Shown here: one piece after another, positions 6,570-6,744 of the stretch | Layout: the number at the start of each line of letters is the position of its first letter | Position numbering within the stretch: the first letter of the stretch is position 1 | From: Eubacterium sp. CAG:786 | GTDB lineage: Bacteria > Bacillota > Clostridia > Oscillospirales > Ruminococcaceae | Direction: 5' to 3' | Assembly (NCBI GenBank): GCA_000432175.1 | Contig: HF989384.1 | Location: 1 to 6,744 of the forward strand | DNA: 6,744 nt | Notes under the pieces: model-generated | What the model saw: the letters and a program-made list of their open reading frames with translations, nothing else | What the model was told of the DNA's origin: nothing | Databases searched by the model: none | Made by a program: the position numbers and the translations under genes

Positions 6570-6573
6570 TTTT

Positions 6574-6602
6574 ATTATACCACTATATCGGGTATTTGTC
6601 AA
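6574..6602 (-). promoter_or_regulatory. Consensus sigma-A promoter of the radical SAM-ruvCAB operon
   Basis: Read on the minus strand, -35 TTGACA (6597-6602) and -10 TATAAT (6574-6579) are both exact consensus and separated by exactly 17 bp. The predicted transcript start near 6567 gives a leader of about 28 nt to the radical SAM ATG at 6538. It is the only strong promoter I find in the window, so it probably drives the genes down to at least ruvB and perhaps the whole run. Confidence 0.92.
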
Positions 6603-6639
6603 TGAAAATCAGGTGACATTTTGCGCATCAGCACAGAAA

Positions 6640-6663
6640 CAGCCGGACAGAAATGCCCGGCTG
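6640..6663 (-). terminator. Probable terminator of the upstream gene
   Basis: A hairpin with a 7-bp GC-rich stem (CAGCCGG at 6640-6646 pairing with CCGGCTG at 6657-6663), able to extend inward past one mismatch by two pairs to a 4-nt loop. It begins 5 nt after the stop codon of the partial upstream gene. The minus-strand tail is only moderately T-rich (GTTTCTGTG), so termination may be incomplete or factor-assisted. Confidence 0.6.
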
Positions 6664-6668
6664 AAACG

Positions 6669-6744
6669 TTATTCTATGACCTGCCCGTCAGTGGTGATAA
6701 TATCCACCCTGACAGGAATTTCCTTCCCGGAAGCGGCAACTGCG
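6669..6744 (-). CDS. C-terminal end of an unidentified protein, cut by window edge
   Basis: The frame open at the right edge encodes about 24 residues, AVAASGKEIPVRVDIITTDG and then QVIE, before TAA at 6669-6671. The alternation of hydrophobic and charged residues suggests a terminal beta-hairpin. It is too short to assign to a family. Support for it being real comes from the hairpin just after its stop and the strong new promoter beyond that. Confidence 0.5.
   Translation of the reverse strand, partial: AVAASGKEIPVRVDIITTDGQVIE

Noticed and set aside
6539..6570. Short minus-strand frame (MNICIQRGVLK) ending at the radical SAM start as a leader peptide
   Set aside because: Its ATG would fall at about -3 to -1 relative to the predicted transcript start, so it is probably not in the mRNA.
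1..6744. CRISPR array, tRNA/rRNA genes, transposase, phage or toxin genes
   Set aside because: I scanned both strands by eye and saw no spaced direct repeats, cloverleaf-like sequences or proteins of these kinds.

Overview
The window reads almost entirely from the minus strand, right to left. It looks like chromosomal DNA of an anaerobic member of the Clostridia, most likely Oscillospiraceae/Ruminococcus-like. The reasons are: strong GGAGG-type ribosome binding sites; a complete ruvC-ruvA-ruvB set (Bacilli use RecU instead of RuvC); a TatD-associated type radical SAM gene; RuvB followed by GlmM; and a moderately high GC content judged by eye, not counted. The genus is inference.

Layout in transcription order (from the right edge leftwards): (a) the last ~25 codons of an unidentified gene end at 6669, followed by a hairpin that probably terminates it; (b) a consensus sigma-A promoter (TTGACA, 17 bp, TATAAT; 6574-6602) with an inverted repeat on the predicted transcription start; (c) a tightly packed run of nine genes: radical SAM protein, ruvC, ruvA, a membrane-anchored TPR protein, ruvB, glmM, an Imm1-family immunity protein, a GyrI-like protein, and the start of a SAM-dependent methyltransferase cut by the left edge. 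Gene junctions are -4, +4, +23, -17, +83, +11, +22 and +34 bp. Only the 83-bp ruvB-glmM gap has room for extra signals, and it holds a short AT-rich repeat/hairpin.

The core function is Holliday-junction processing: RuvA binds the four-way junction, RuvB drives branch migration, RuvC cleaves. A radical SAM enzyme of unknown function is translationally coupled to ruvC, and a TPR protein with two predicted membrane helices sits between ruvA and ruvB, overlapping ruvB. Downstream, glmM (cell-wall precursor synthesis) leads a tail of accessory genes: an orphan toxin-immunity protein, a small-molecule-binding/detoxifying GyrI-like protein and a methyltransferase. I see no tRNA, rRNA, CRISPR, transposase or phage gene. 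No clearly new system is evident; the points that deserve a second look are the radical SAM and TPR partners built into the ruv operon and the orphan immunity gene behind glmM.
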